From: Heliopora coerulea
Lineage: Eukaryota > Cnidaria > Anthozoa > Scleralcyonacea > Helioporidae
Reading direction: 5' to 3'
DNA length: 64,000 nt
Assembly (NCBI GenBank): GCA_030142905.1
Contig: JASJOG010000059.1
Coordinates: forward strand, 229,001-293,000
Below the pieces are notes generated by a model. The model made no database searches. It saw nothing but the letters and a program-made list of their open reading frames with translations, and was not told the DNA's origin. A program made the position numbers and the translations under genes. Of the stretch, positions 55,039-63,660 are shown piece by piece; positions within the stretch are counted from its first letter, which is position 1, and each line of letters begins with the position of its first letter.

Positions 55039-55160
55039 CTTTAGTGCTCAGAGCACAAAGCGCGATAATAAAATTCCACCAATTACCGATATAGATAAAA
55101 CAATTAAATTATCAGTTGTTGGTGGAATTGTAGTAACAGCTTTGCTGCTAAAGTTTTTTT
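55039..55160 (-). other. Short membrane-segment frame
   Basis: A minus-strand frame reads KAVTTIPPTTDN then LIVLSISVIGGILLSRFVL, a clear transmembrane helix. It may be the frameshifted C-terminus of the large gene upstream or a separate small protein. The palindrome at 55137-55147 opens it (SSKAV). Confidence 0.4.
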
Positions 55161-55164
55161 GTTT

Positions 55165-56492
55165 TTCGAGACTTTTTTGTATCAATTATGTTGACTTTTG
55201 ATGTATTTTGTTCATCCTTTTCTCCTAATTTTTCCAATATTTTCAATTCTGTGTTGTGTTGTTTTTTCACTGGAGATTGTTTTTTACCATAATAATTTAA
55301 ATTTTTATTAATTCAAAAAACCATATTTTCTGATGAAACTTTTAATTTATTATTGTAACCATCAATAGGATTTTTTAAAATTATTAAGGATGATGGTATC
55401 AACCATAAAGTTGGACTTATAGCAATGTTTAAAACTATGTTAGTTGATGAAATTGCTTGATTCATATTATTAATCCATGTTGATGTATCATAATTTATTA
55501 TAGAATCTTCAACAATTTGTCTAAAAACTTTTTGTGTTTCTAATGATGAAGCTCTTGGTCCAAAAATACTTTGTCTAGTTCTAGCTTGCACTCCAAGGAT
55601 TGCATAAAGATATTCTTCAATGCTCTGATTTAATAATTCTGTTCCCTTGATAGTTAATCCATTTGACTTTCTAGGAATAAATTTTTTCTAATCATTATGT
55701 AAATCTCTAATTTGTCCAGGCCCATGTTGATAAGTTTTAAGTTTATCTGTTCCAACAACATCTTGTCCCAAATGTTCATTTTTATAATGTAAAATTTCTT
55801 GCCATGTCCATTTTGGATATTGATCTTTTAAAAAATTTGCATTAAATGTATTCAAAATTGAAAAGTCTCCAGTTTGAAATTCTCATAATTCTTCTAACTG
55901 TAAAATATAAATGAAATCTAATAAATGAAGTAATTTGTTTTGGAACATCTTGACTAAAGAACAAATGTTGAGTAGAAATACCGCATCCATAAGTAGCAAT
56001 CTACACATTAATAATGCTTTGAAAATATAGTTCTTTTAGATTCCATTTTGCATTATCATTTGTTGTTATATTTAATCCTGTCAAATTACTTTGGAAATAA
56101 TCTGTATTGTTTACATAAATTCTAAAAATATTAATAGGATAATTTAAAACATATTCTGTCAGAAAGTTATCCCAATAATAAGATTTTCCAGTGAAATCGA
56201 CATGTCTTTTTCCTTTTGAAAGTTCTTGCACAGTCCCTCCGATTTTCCAAATTTTTGGAAAGTTTTCAACAGGTTTATTGATTGTTAAATATTTTGTAAT
56301 ATTTGGGTCATTTTTAAATGTGTCGGATTTAATGTTTGTTGAAATTCCATTTTAATTTTTAAACCAAATAGAAGAATCTATAAAATTCCCATTTTTATCA
56401 AAATCACATTCAAAATCAAATTTAGACATGTCCGCATATGGATATTGTTTTTTAAATTGTTTTTTCATTTGTTTATTTTGATTTGAATTCAT
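55165..56492 (-). pseudogene. Large conserved Polinton virion-protein candidate
   Basis: Counterpart of 13614-14766. Starts MNSNQNKQMKKQFKKQYPYA at 56492. Blocks: HVDFTGKSYYWDNFLTEYVL and YFQSNLTGLNITTND (56001-56231), YGCGISTQHLFFSQDV and RFHLYFTVRRIM (about 55985-55900), GVQARTRQSIFGPRASSLET near 55590, then a C-terminal tail rich in Lys. Stops or shifts near 56352, 56000, 55895-55690 and 55312. About 440 codons. Conserved gene block in both elements; structural role inferred from size and company only. Confidence 0.6.
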
Positions 56493-56513
56493 TATTTATT
56501 TTTATTAAAATAA
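56493..56513. promoter_or_regulatory. Divergent promoter interval of Polinton-2
   Basis: Twenty-one A/T bases (ATTTATTTTTATTAAAATAA) separate the virion-candidate start (minus) from the integrase start (plus). Both starts are preceded by an AATAAATG-like context read outward. Confidence 0.5.
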
Positions 56514-57619
56514 ATGAAAAAAATTAGCGATAAAGACTTTGTTATTGAACAAAAGTTGAGAGACATTTATTACAACCCAGCAACAGGTTATCATCTGCAG
56601 AAAGACTTTATCAAAAAGCAAAAGAAAAAGGATTAAACGTAGGTAGAAAACAGGTAAAAGAATGGTTGAAGACACAAGATACTTTTACAAGATACAAACC
56701 AATTGTCAGGAAACATAAATTTCAAAGAACATTTGTAAAAGATTTAGCTGATCAAATACAAATGGACTTGGTTGATATGAAAAAATATAGTAGACAAAAT
56801 AAAGGATATTATTGGATACTGACAGCTGTTGAAATTCTAAGTCGATATGCATTCACTATTCCTGTATATAGAAAAGATACTAAAAACATGTCAAAAGCTG
56901 TGAATGAGTTGTTGGAACAATTCAAAGAAAGGTTTGGGAAATATCCAAATGTTGCTCAATTTGATGAAGGAAAAGAGTTTTACAATATTGGTGTTAAAGA
57001 ACTATTGAAAGAACATAATGTTGAATATTTTTCCACAAACTCTGAGAGAAAAGCGGCTATAGTTGAAAGATTTAACAGAACCTTAAAAACATCCATGTGG
57101 AAATATTTTTATAGCAAAGGAACTTACAATTGGATTGATATCTTAGATAAACTTACAAATAACTATAATCATACTAAACACAACAGCATACTAATGAAAC
57201 CTTCTGATGTTAACAAATCCAACAAAGACCAAGTGTGGATTACACTATATGGTTATCAATTAGGATATTTTCCTTTACCTAAATTCAGAATTGGTGATGA
57301 AGTGAGAATTTCTAAATACAAGAATATTTTTTAAAAAGGTTATGAAGCTAATTTTACAGAAGAAATTTTTAAAATTGTAAAACTATTCAGAGGTGATCCA
57401 AACATGTATGAGATAGAAGATCCTGAGGGAGAACCAATCATTGGAAAATTTTATAAACAAGAACTATCTGCTGTGAATAAACAAGATGATGTGTATAAAA
57501 TGGAAAAAATATTAAAAAAGAAAAAAGTCAAAGGTAAAAATATGGTGTTGGTAAAGTGGTTAGGTTATGACAATAAACATAATTCTTGGATACCAGAAGA
57601 AAATATCCAATATATATAA
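56514..57619 (+). pseudogene. INT: Polinton integrase with C-terminal chromodomain
   Basis: Retroviral-like integrase. N-terminus KLRDIYYNPATGYH, then a one-base shift near 56591. Core: first Asp in QMDLVDM (56765-56767), second in AQFDEGKEF (56963-56965), Glu in VERFNRTLK (57065-57067); 33 residues lie between the last two. All three acids are present. SH3-like segment PKFRIGDEVRISKY follows, then an in-frame TAA at 57332-57334 next to a T-run. The chromodomain (about 57495-57612) reads MEKILKKKKVKGKNMVLVKW with WLGYDNKHNSWIP; in Polintons this may guide integration to chromatin. Two lesions only. Confidence 0.9.
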
Positions 57620-57632
57620 AATAAATAAATAA

Positions 57633-58907
57633 ATGGCTGAAGGTGGATTTGATGATATTGAAATGAATAATTTAGATAAAGAAAAAGAAGAAGAAAATGA
57701 AGAAAATAAAGAAACAAGTTTTGGAGGAGATGATCTTGAAGATCCTGACACAGGTATTTATATAATAAATACAGAAAATTCAAAAAGTAAATTTTATAGG
57801 GTTGACCGCAAATGAAGTGGGAGCATGCCTGATGTGAAAAAAGATGCTAGGTCTATTAGAATATCAATGACTAGCGATAGAAAAAAATCTTTCAAAAAAA
57901 TATTCAATGTTGCCCTCAAAAAGAAAAATGGTTCAAATTCATGCATATTGTTAGATGAAACTGAATTTGTTAGAGAAAATGAAAACATTTCTATTTTATT
58001 CAAAGGTAAAAAGATTGGTAATGTTTACAAAACTCAGTACTAAAATTATTTTCCGGAAAAAAAAGAAATATATTGATGAATTTAATGATTATATGAAAAA
58101 AGCGATAAAAAAATATGAAAAAACTCCAAGAGCAGCAATCCAAGAAAAAGTAGGCGATATTGAAGATACATCAGATGAAGTTTTTAATGATATAACTGAT
58201 GATTCTATTTTAGAAATTCAAAATAAAATTGATAATATAATTGACAAAAACGATTTAAAAGAATTCATTGATAATAATAAGCAGGATCCTTGTTGAACAT
58301 TATTTGATAAAGGTGAATTAAGAGAATTCGTAGGCTTAATATATTTTGAAAATATTGATCATAATTTATCTGAAAATGAAAAAAAAGAAGTTATGCATGG
58401 GAAAATTGAAAGATTGGATAAAGAATATCAACATTGGCGAAAAAAGGCTTTAGATGAACCAAATGAAATTAAAGAACAAATATATAAAAATTTTTCTGAA
58501 ATAGCTAAACTTCAAGCAGATAAAATGAGACTTGAAAATAATGAAAGACCAATTTATGATGAAGGAATTCAGATTTTAAATAAAAGTGACCTTGGAAGAT
58601 TAGAAAGATTTAAAAAATGGGCAAAAGAAAATTTATTAGGACTATCAGCAGTTGTTATTGCTGTTGCAGGGATAATTACAACAATAGTAGTTAGAGCCAA
58701 AAAATGTAATAAAACAAGGTTCAAAAGCGGTTGGAAATTTAGGAAAGGCAATTGCAAATATTGCTAAACAACTTGGTCCATTGTTTTCATCAGTTTTAAA
58801 TTTAATTTCTGCAAAAGGTACTGCTTTTCTTGCTAAAAATCTATGGATATTAGCTATTGCAATTACTTACTTTTTATATAATGAATACAAACAGAGAAAG
58901 AAAACAT
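57633..58907 (+). pseudogene. Polinton coiled-coil/membrane protein
   Basis: Counterpart of 8217-9075. Start MAEGGFDDIEMNNLDKEK after three AAAT repeats. The N-terminal acidic region runs past one TGA (57813-57815) to RSIRISMTSDRKKSFKKIFN; a frameshift near 58040 leads to a long helical part (DEFNDYMKKAIKKYEK), another TGA at 58294, then LGRLERFKKWAKENLLGLSA and hydrophobic VVIAVAGIITTIVV; a last shift near 58735 gives further hydrophobic helices and the end NEYKQRKK. Around 420 codons. Possibly two genes fused by my reading. Virion membrane-interacting role is a guess. Confidence 0.6.
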
Positions 58908-58934
58908 AAAAAATGTTTTTATATATAATAAAAA

Positions 58935-60171
58935 ATGAACAGAGCAAACGAATTATATCCAGGATATAAAAGATCAAAAATGAGTGAAATTAAAGGAACC
59001 AGAACAAGACATGTTGTAACTTTAAATCCAAATAAAGCAAATCCTGAAGAAGAACTTTACATAGATATTCCTAAATTGAGACCTAGCTTGTGCCTTGTTC
59101 CTGATTCATTAAAATTGTTATTTAATTTTAAAAATGCAAATACTAAATCTTGATTTTTAAATAATTTATAAAAATTGTTAAAGAAAAGATTAGTTGTTAA
59201 ATTTGCTGGAGAAATTGTTTATGATAATAGGGGAGAATCTTTATTAGAGATTTACAAAGATTTGTGGAAACGTGAGTTTGAAAGAAGTGATATGGTTGAA
59301 TATGGTATTGGCAGAGAAAATCTTAGAAAATTAATTTCAAAGGATGACTCTGGAGAACAAGCAGTAATGCTGAAAAAGTACTGATAAATTAATGTATGAT
59401 GTTTATGGGACAAAACAGTGTTTAAAATCAGAAAAAATACTTTCAGATCATGGACTATATGCCCCTTATGTTATGATTAACAATTTTCAATATGTTTTAA
59501 CTTTTCCAAAAGCTAGTGAAATTATGCTTGTGCAAAGTGGACAAAGGGTTGCTGGGTATACTTTAGAAAATTTAGAACTAGAGTATGAAACAATTGAAAA
59601 TCAAAATTTGGCAATTGATGTTTTATCAAATTACACCAGAGGAAGATCATTATCATATAATTATGTAACTTTCATGAAAACTGTGGAATGGGATAAAGAT
59701 GCAACTTTATGTAATGAAACCATAAATATTCCACAGAAAAGTATGAAAGCAGTTGTGCTGTTATTTAGAAATAAAACTGTCACAGATAGTGAACAATTTG
59801 TTTATCCAAATATAAAAGAAGTTAAAATCTCTGATGAAGGAGTACCAAATAGTGTATATTCTCAAGGTATGCCAAAAAGGAGATTTTTTGAAGAAACATT
59901 TAGAATATTTCACGGAGGTTATGAAAATAGTGATGCAGTCATGAGTATTGAAAAATTCTATAAAGATTTATTTGCATTATGTGTGGATTTGAGAACATTA
60001 GATGATAATTTTGTTTATGGAACTGGTAAAAAATTAGTAAACACACAGTCTGGATTATTGTTAGAAATTAGAAAAACTGCTATTCCTGCAAATGTAATGT
60101 GTTATATATTTGTGATAAGTGATGGATTGTTAAACATTGTCAATAAAGATTTACCGTCAATTCAATTTTAA
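58935..60171 (+). pseudogene. Putative Polinton major capsid protein (hexon-like)
   Basis: Counterpart of 7019-8193. MNRANELYPGYKRSKMSEIK start; conserved TRHVVTLNPNKANPEEELYI; stops near 59153 and 59170; ENLRKLISKDDSG; shift near 59385; then 260 open codons (59392-60171) with LSDHGLYAPYVMINNFQYVL, YPNIKEVKISDEGVPNSVYS, QGMPKRRFFEE and C-terminal CYIFVISDGLLNIV. About 410 codons. The last 260 are intact. The VPNSVYSQGM block and position before the ATPase support a hexon-type double jelly-roll protein; this remains inference pending a structure prediction. Confidence 0.65.
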
Positions 60172-60187
60172 ATATTAAAAAATAAAA

Positions 60188-60814
60188 ATGAAAACAGCGA
60201 GTGAAACGAGCGAAATGAATGATATAAAAAAATTACCATTTAATATGATAATTGTTGGAATGACTGCACGTGGAAAAACAAAATATCTTTTAGCTTTTAT
60301 AGAAAATGAATATAAAAATTATTTTGATTATATTTTTTTAATTTTTCCTACATTTGAATGGAATAAAACTTATGAAAATTAGAAATATGATAAAGACGAA
60401 GATTTTATTGCTATTCCTTGTGACCAAGATAATGTTGAAGATTGGCTAAAATTTATAGTTGACTTTTCAAAAGGAAGTAAAAGTTTAATCATATCGGATG
60501 ACTGTGCTAGTGGAAAAAGTGTTAAAAATAGAAGAAGCCAGCTTGTAAAATTGGGATTTTCTGCAAGACATTTTAATCTTTCTGTTGTTGTAATTACACA
60601 ACAATTCACAATTTGACATCTATTGCAAAACCATTTAGAGAAAATACTTCAAAATTAGTCACATTTTATAATCCAAATAAAAAAGATATGACAACAATAA
60701 TTCAAGAATATTTAGATGTAGGAGATAAAAAAGAATTAGATAAAATTTTAGAAACATTAAAAACAAAAAAATATTCAAGATTAGAAATTAATTTAATTTT
60801 TCCATTTGGTTAAA
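60188..60814 (+). pseudogene. ATP: A32-like genome packaging ATPase
   Basis: About 208 codons. LPFNMIIVGMTARGKTKYLL holds an intact Walker A (GMTARGKT). After an in-frame TAG at 60380 the frame continues to SLIISDDCASGKSVK (Walker B, Asp-Asp) and KLGFSARHFNLSVVVITQQF (sensor region, Gln), then a shift near 60612 into MTSIAKPFRENTSKLVTFYN and the end LEINLIFPFG. Length fits the short Polinton ATPases. Sits between capsid-like and coiled-coil genes. Confidence 0.85.
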
Positions 60815-60820
60815 AAATAA

Positions 60821-61336
60821 ATGAGTGAAAATAGTGAACAAGAAAATGTAGAAGTTTCTCCAATTGCAACAACAGAGAGCGCAAGTGAAGAAAACCAAAC
60901 GCGGTTGTTGAAAAAAGAAGAAATATTGAAAAAACGTGAAGGATTGGTAAGACTTTCTGAAGATGGAGAAATTAGCCAATCGGTGCAAAATTTAAAAAAA
61001 TCAAGTGATAAAGTTATACTAAAAATTTATGCAGAATATGACATGAGACAAGCAAAAAAGGCAAATGTATTTTTAATAGATTTACTTATTAGTAAATTTT
61101 CAGATTTATTAAACAGATTAGATGCAATTGAAAGTAGTGAAGAATTGGAAAAAGAATTACAAAATGATAAATTATTGAGAAAAGATGTAAAATCTGTAGT
61201 TGAAAAATTAACACCATTTTTACCTTATCTTGGAATATTGAGCGGTGGTGTCACAGTGGGAAAACATGTGGTAAAACATAAGACAAAAAAGACTGCAAAG
61301 CAGAAGGTGTGGAAGTTGAAAAAACATGATAAATAA
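60821..61336 (+). CDS. Polinton coiled-coil protein with hydrophobic hairpin
   Basis: 171 codons, intact; starts MSENSEQENVEVSPIATTES six bases after the ATPase stop in a TAAAAAATAAATG context. Charged N-terminus, helix KKREGLVRLSEDGEISQ, a middle with LLISKFSDLLNRLDAIESSE, then LTPFLPYLGILSGGVTVGKH and a Lys-rich tail. Broken counterpart at 3323-3910. Function unknown; conserved last gene of the plus arm. Confidence 0.68.
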   Translation: MSENSEQENVEVSPIATTESASEENQTRLLKKEEILKKREGLVRLSEDGEISQSVQNLKKSSDKVILKIYAEYDMRQAKKANVFLIDLLISKFSDLLNRLDAIESSEELEKELQNDKLLRKDVKSVVEKLTPFLPYLGILSGGVTVGKHVVKHKTKKTAKQKVWKLKKHDK

Positions 61337-61394
61337 TTTTGTTAAATTTTGTAATATTATAAATTATTACAAAAATTATTATAAAAGTTTTTTA

Positions 61395-61706
61395 TTATTC
61401 AACATTTGTCCTCCCTGTATTTAAATTTGTTTCTTCAACAACACAGCTTTCAGCTGGTAAATTATTTTGACCTTCAGCAAAGCTGTTTTTAACAAATACA
61501 CCACCGCTTTTTTCAAAAGCATTTGGTCCATATCTTTTCTTTGTGTTTGAAACATAAGCAATTTGTACATGTCCTTCTACTTTTGCTGTACCTTTTCCAA
61601 ATGGTAATCCAATTCTAAATGATTTTGTTTTATGATTACTTTTATTCTCTTTTTTTCTTTCTGTTGTATTTTCTTCATTATTTTTCGATGAAGCACAATT
61701 ACCCAT
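61395..61706 (-). CDS. Predicted N-myristoylated small protein
   Basis: 103 codons, intact. The N-terminus MGNCASSKNNEE fits the N-myristoylation rule (Gly2, small residue at 5, Ser6) with an adjacent palmitoylation-type Cys. A basic stretch follows, then FRIGLPFGKGTAKVEGHVQI and a Ser/Asn/Glu-rich end. Membrane anchoring in the host cell or virion is likely. Encoded opposite to its neighbours, tail-to-tail with the 60821 gene. Start preceded by TTTAAAAATAA. No counterpart in Polinton-1. Contains the palindrome CAGCAAAGCTG at 61475-61485 (NSFAE). Confidence 0.55.
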   Translation of the reverse strand: MGNCASSKNNEENTTERKKENKSNHKTKSFRIGLPFGKGTAKVEGHVQIAYVSNTKKRYGPNAFEKSGGVFVKNSFAEGQNNLPAESCVVEETNLNTGRTNVE

Positions 61707-61876
61707 TTATTTTTAAACATTTTTTTTATTTAGTTCATAAATTAAAGAATTGTTGAATACCGCTGACCAAAAATGGGAACAGTCTTTGGCTGCTAAAGTC
61801 CCCTGAGACACTTTGAAAATGTACTAGAATCCCATTTTTTCTATTTCTAATCATTTTTTGTTATATATTTAAATAA
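61707..61876. other. Spacer between divergent small genes
   Basis: A/T-rich, no gene; contains TATATATTTAAATAA just before the next start. Confidence 0.5.
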
Positions 61877-62092
61877 ATGGAAAAAGAATATATTTTTATT
61901 GATGGGGATTATTATTCAAAAATACATGAAGAAAATGAAAATAATATAGAAGCGGATAAAAGATGGAAACAAATCTTTAAAATTTGTAATAAATATAATA
62001 ATTTATCACATGAAGATAAAAAATTAGAAAAATATCAAAAAATTCCAATAAACGTTTATGGACTATATCTTGGCTATGTTTTGTCTTTATAA
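61877..62092 (+). CDS. Small Polinton ORF
   Basis: 71 codons, intact, starting MEKEYIFIDGDYYSKIHEEN in a TTTAAATAAATG context. Acidic and aromatic, with C-terminal VYGLYLGYVLSL. Last gene before the right TIR. No family recognised. Confidence 0.42.
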   Translation: MEKEYIFIDGDYYSKIHEENENNIEADKRWKQIFKICNKYNNLSHEDKKLEKYQKIPINVYGLYLGYVLSL

Positions 62093-62187
62093 ATTGCTTG
62101 TAGAAATTATATTTATTTTTGTGAAATTGTTTAAAAATAAGGGAATTTCCTAAACCTAATGGTGAGGGAGTTCCCCTAACGTTCCAA

Positions 62188-62875
62188 ACATTCCAGATAT
62201 CCCTAACAACCAGCGAAAGTAAAAATAGTTTTTATGTTTACATTGAGATGTACAAATCACTAGGGATGTTTGGAATGTTTGGAATTTGAGGGAAATTCCC
62301 TGTGAAATTTGATTAACATTTGTGGGAATTTCTCTGTGACGCTTGTGTGAAATTTGTGTGAAATTTGTGAAATATTGAGAAATTTGTGCAAAATTTGTGT
62401 AAAATTTGTGTGAAATTTGTGTGAAATATTTTGAAATTTGTGTGAAATTCGTGAAAAATTCGTAAAAACTCGTTTAAAACTCATGTGAAATTTGTGTGAA
62501 ATATTTTGTCAAATTTGTGTGAAATATTGTGAAATTTGTGTAAAATACGTGTGAAATTTGTGTGAAATTTGTGTGAAATATTTTGTCAAATTTGTTTAAA
62601 ATACGTGTGAAATTTGTAAAATTTGTGTGAAATTTGTGTGAAATTTGTGTAAAATTTGTGTAAAATTTTTGTGAAATTTGTGTGAAATATTTTGTCAAAT
62701 TTGCTAAAAAATTGAAAAAAATGTGTGAAAAATGTGAAAAATAATTTTTAAAATGGCATAAAAGTAATGATTAAAATTATTAAAAATTTTCGCTATATTT
62801 AAGAATATTTTTTAAAAAATGTTAAAATATTGTTAAAAAATTGCGAAAAATGTGAATGCCCCTTTTATATCTACT
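62188..62875 (-). repeat. Polinton-2 right terminal inverted repeat
   Basis: Complement of the left TIR: inner CCAGATATCCCTAACAACCA and ACATTGAGATGTACAAATCA, a longer GTGTGAAATTT array, and the outer AATGCCCCTTTTATATCTAC end. About 140 bp longer than the left TIR through repeat expansion. Confidence 0.92.
62340..62700. repeat. GTGTGAAATTT tandem array in right TIR
   Basis: About thirty 10-12 bp units, complement of the array at 47395-47660, with interspersed ATATTTTGTCAAATTT units. Open frames across it are spurious. Confidence 0.92.
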
Positions 62876-62900
62876 TCAATATTTCTTTAAAAACAAGACA

Positions 62901-62946
62901 ATGGGCAAATAATTGCCTTGTAGTAACAAGGCAATTATTTGCCCAT
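62901..62946. repeat. Perfect 20-bp hairpin
   Basis: ATGGGCAAATAATTGCCTTG, loop TAGTAA, then the exact complement. It starts 20 bases after the Polinton-2 target duplication. Confidence 0.92.
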
Positions 62947-63107
62947 GACATTGATTAAAACTACTAATCAGGACCAGCGGAAGAGGGGGATAGGGGGGAT
63001 TTAGCCTCCCCCACCCCCAAAATTCTGTCAAAAATTTAATAAAAGTGATTGGTTGTGTGTTGTGCAAACTGTGTTAAAATCTGGTGCCAGCAGACAATTT
63101 TATGAAA
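62947..63107. other. Spacer
   Basis: A G-rich then C-rich patch (GGGGGATAGGGGGG, CCTCCCCCACCCCC at about 62976-63018) but no gene. Confidence 0.5.
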
Positions 63108-63660
63108 TCAAGTAAAAAACAAATCCCGAAAAACAATGACATCTTGAAAACCCAAGATATGAGTTAATAACAAGACGAATGATTGAGATTTTGACAATCT
63201 CAAATACATTCCTCCTCCTCCTCCTCTCACCAACATTTCTCTTATACATAAAAATCTCATCACCGATAGCTTCAGAGTATTATATTATTGTAAAATAAAA
63301 ATCCTAATTTAATCTTACTGTTAGAAGCTCTGTTTATAAGGTTTAACAGACCAGAGTTAAATAATGGCCTGAAGGCATCCAAAGAACTAACACTTTTTCC
63401 TTAATATATTTTTCTTATGTGTTAACAGTCATTAGCGGTAGCTTTGTAATCATTTACGTGTGTCCTCTGTATTCTAGTTGATGATGTCATCAATTGTAAC
63501 TATATAAATCGCATTGCTTCCTTGTAATTCATTTCGATTTGACAATGACTTTGCAATGAAGTCGAAATATCATCGCAATGATTAGTCGTCTTGTTATTAA
63601 CTCATATCTTGGGTTTTCAAGATGTTATTGTTTTTCGGGATTTGTTTTCTACTTTATTTC
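63108..63660. repeat. Foldback element with decayed hammerhead-like core
   Basis: Inverted arms of about 78 bp (63108-63186 and 63578-63660) with few mismatches: AAACAAATCCCGAAAAACAA, ATCTTGAAAACCCAAGATAT and AATAACAAGACGA. Just inside the right arm, 63539-63570 has a perfect GACTT/AAGTC stem followed by GAAATATC, preceded by TTGACAA where a hammerhead has CTGANGA. A (CCT)n run lies at 63211-63227. Probably a non-autonomous relative of Penelope-like elements. Confidence 0.6.

Larger units (their letters stand above)
47258..62875 (+). mobile_element. Polinton/Maverick element 2
   Basis: 15.6 kb, bounded by inverted repeats beginning AGTAGATATAAAAGGGGCA and flanked by perfect 6-bp duplications TCAATA (47252-47257 and 62876-62881). 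Minus-strand arm: polymerase B, small proteins, fibre-like and large virion-candidate genes; plus-strand arm: integrase, membrane protein, capsid-like protein, ATPase, coiled-coil protein. Most genes carry one or a few stops or shifts, fewer than in Polinton-1, and there is no nested insertion, so it is the younger copy. Confidence 0.95.

Noticed and set aside
56514..57619. Retroviral-like integrase taken as an LTR retrotransposon
   Set aside because: No RT, protease or LTRs accompany it; it lies between Polinton TIRs with polymerase B, ATPase and capsid-like genes.
47395..62700. Regular short repeats resembling a CRISPR array
   Set aside because: Units are contiguous without unique spacers, and the context is a eukaryotic transposon terminus.
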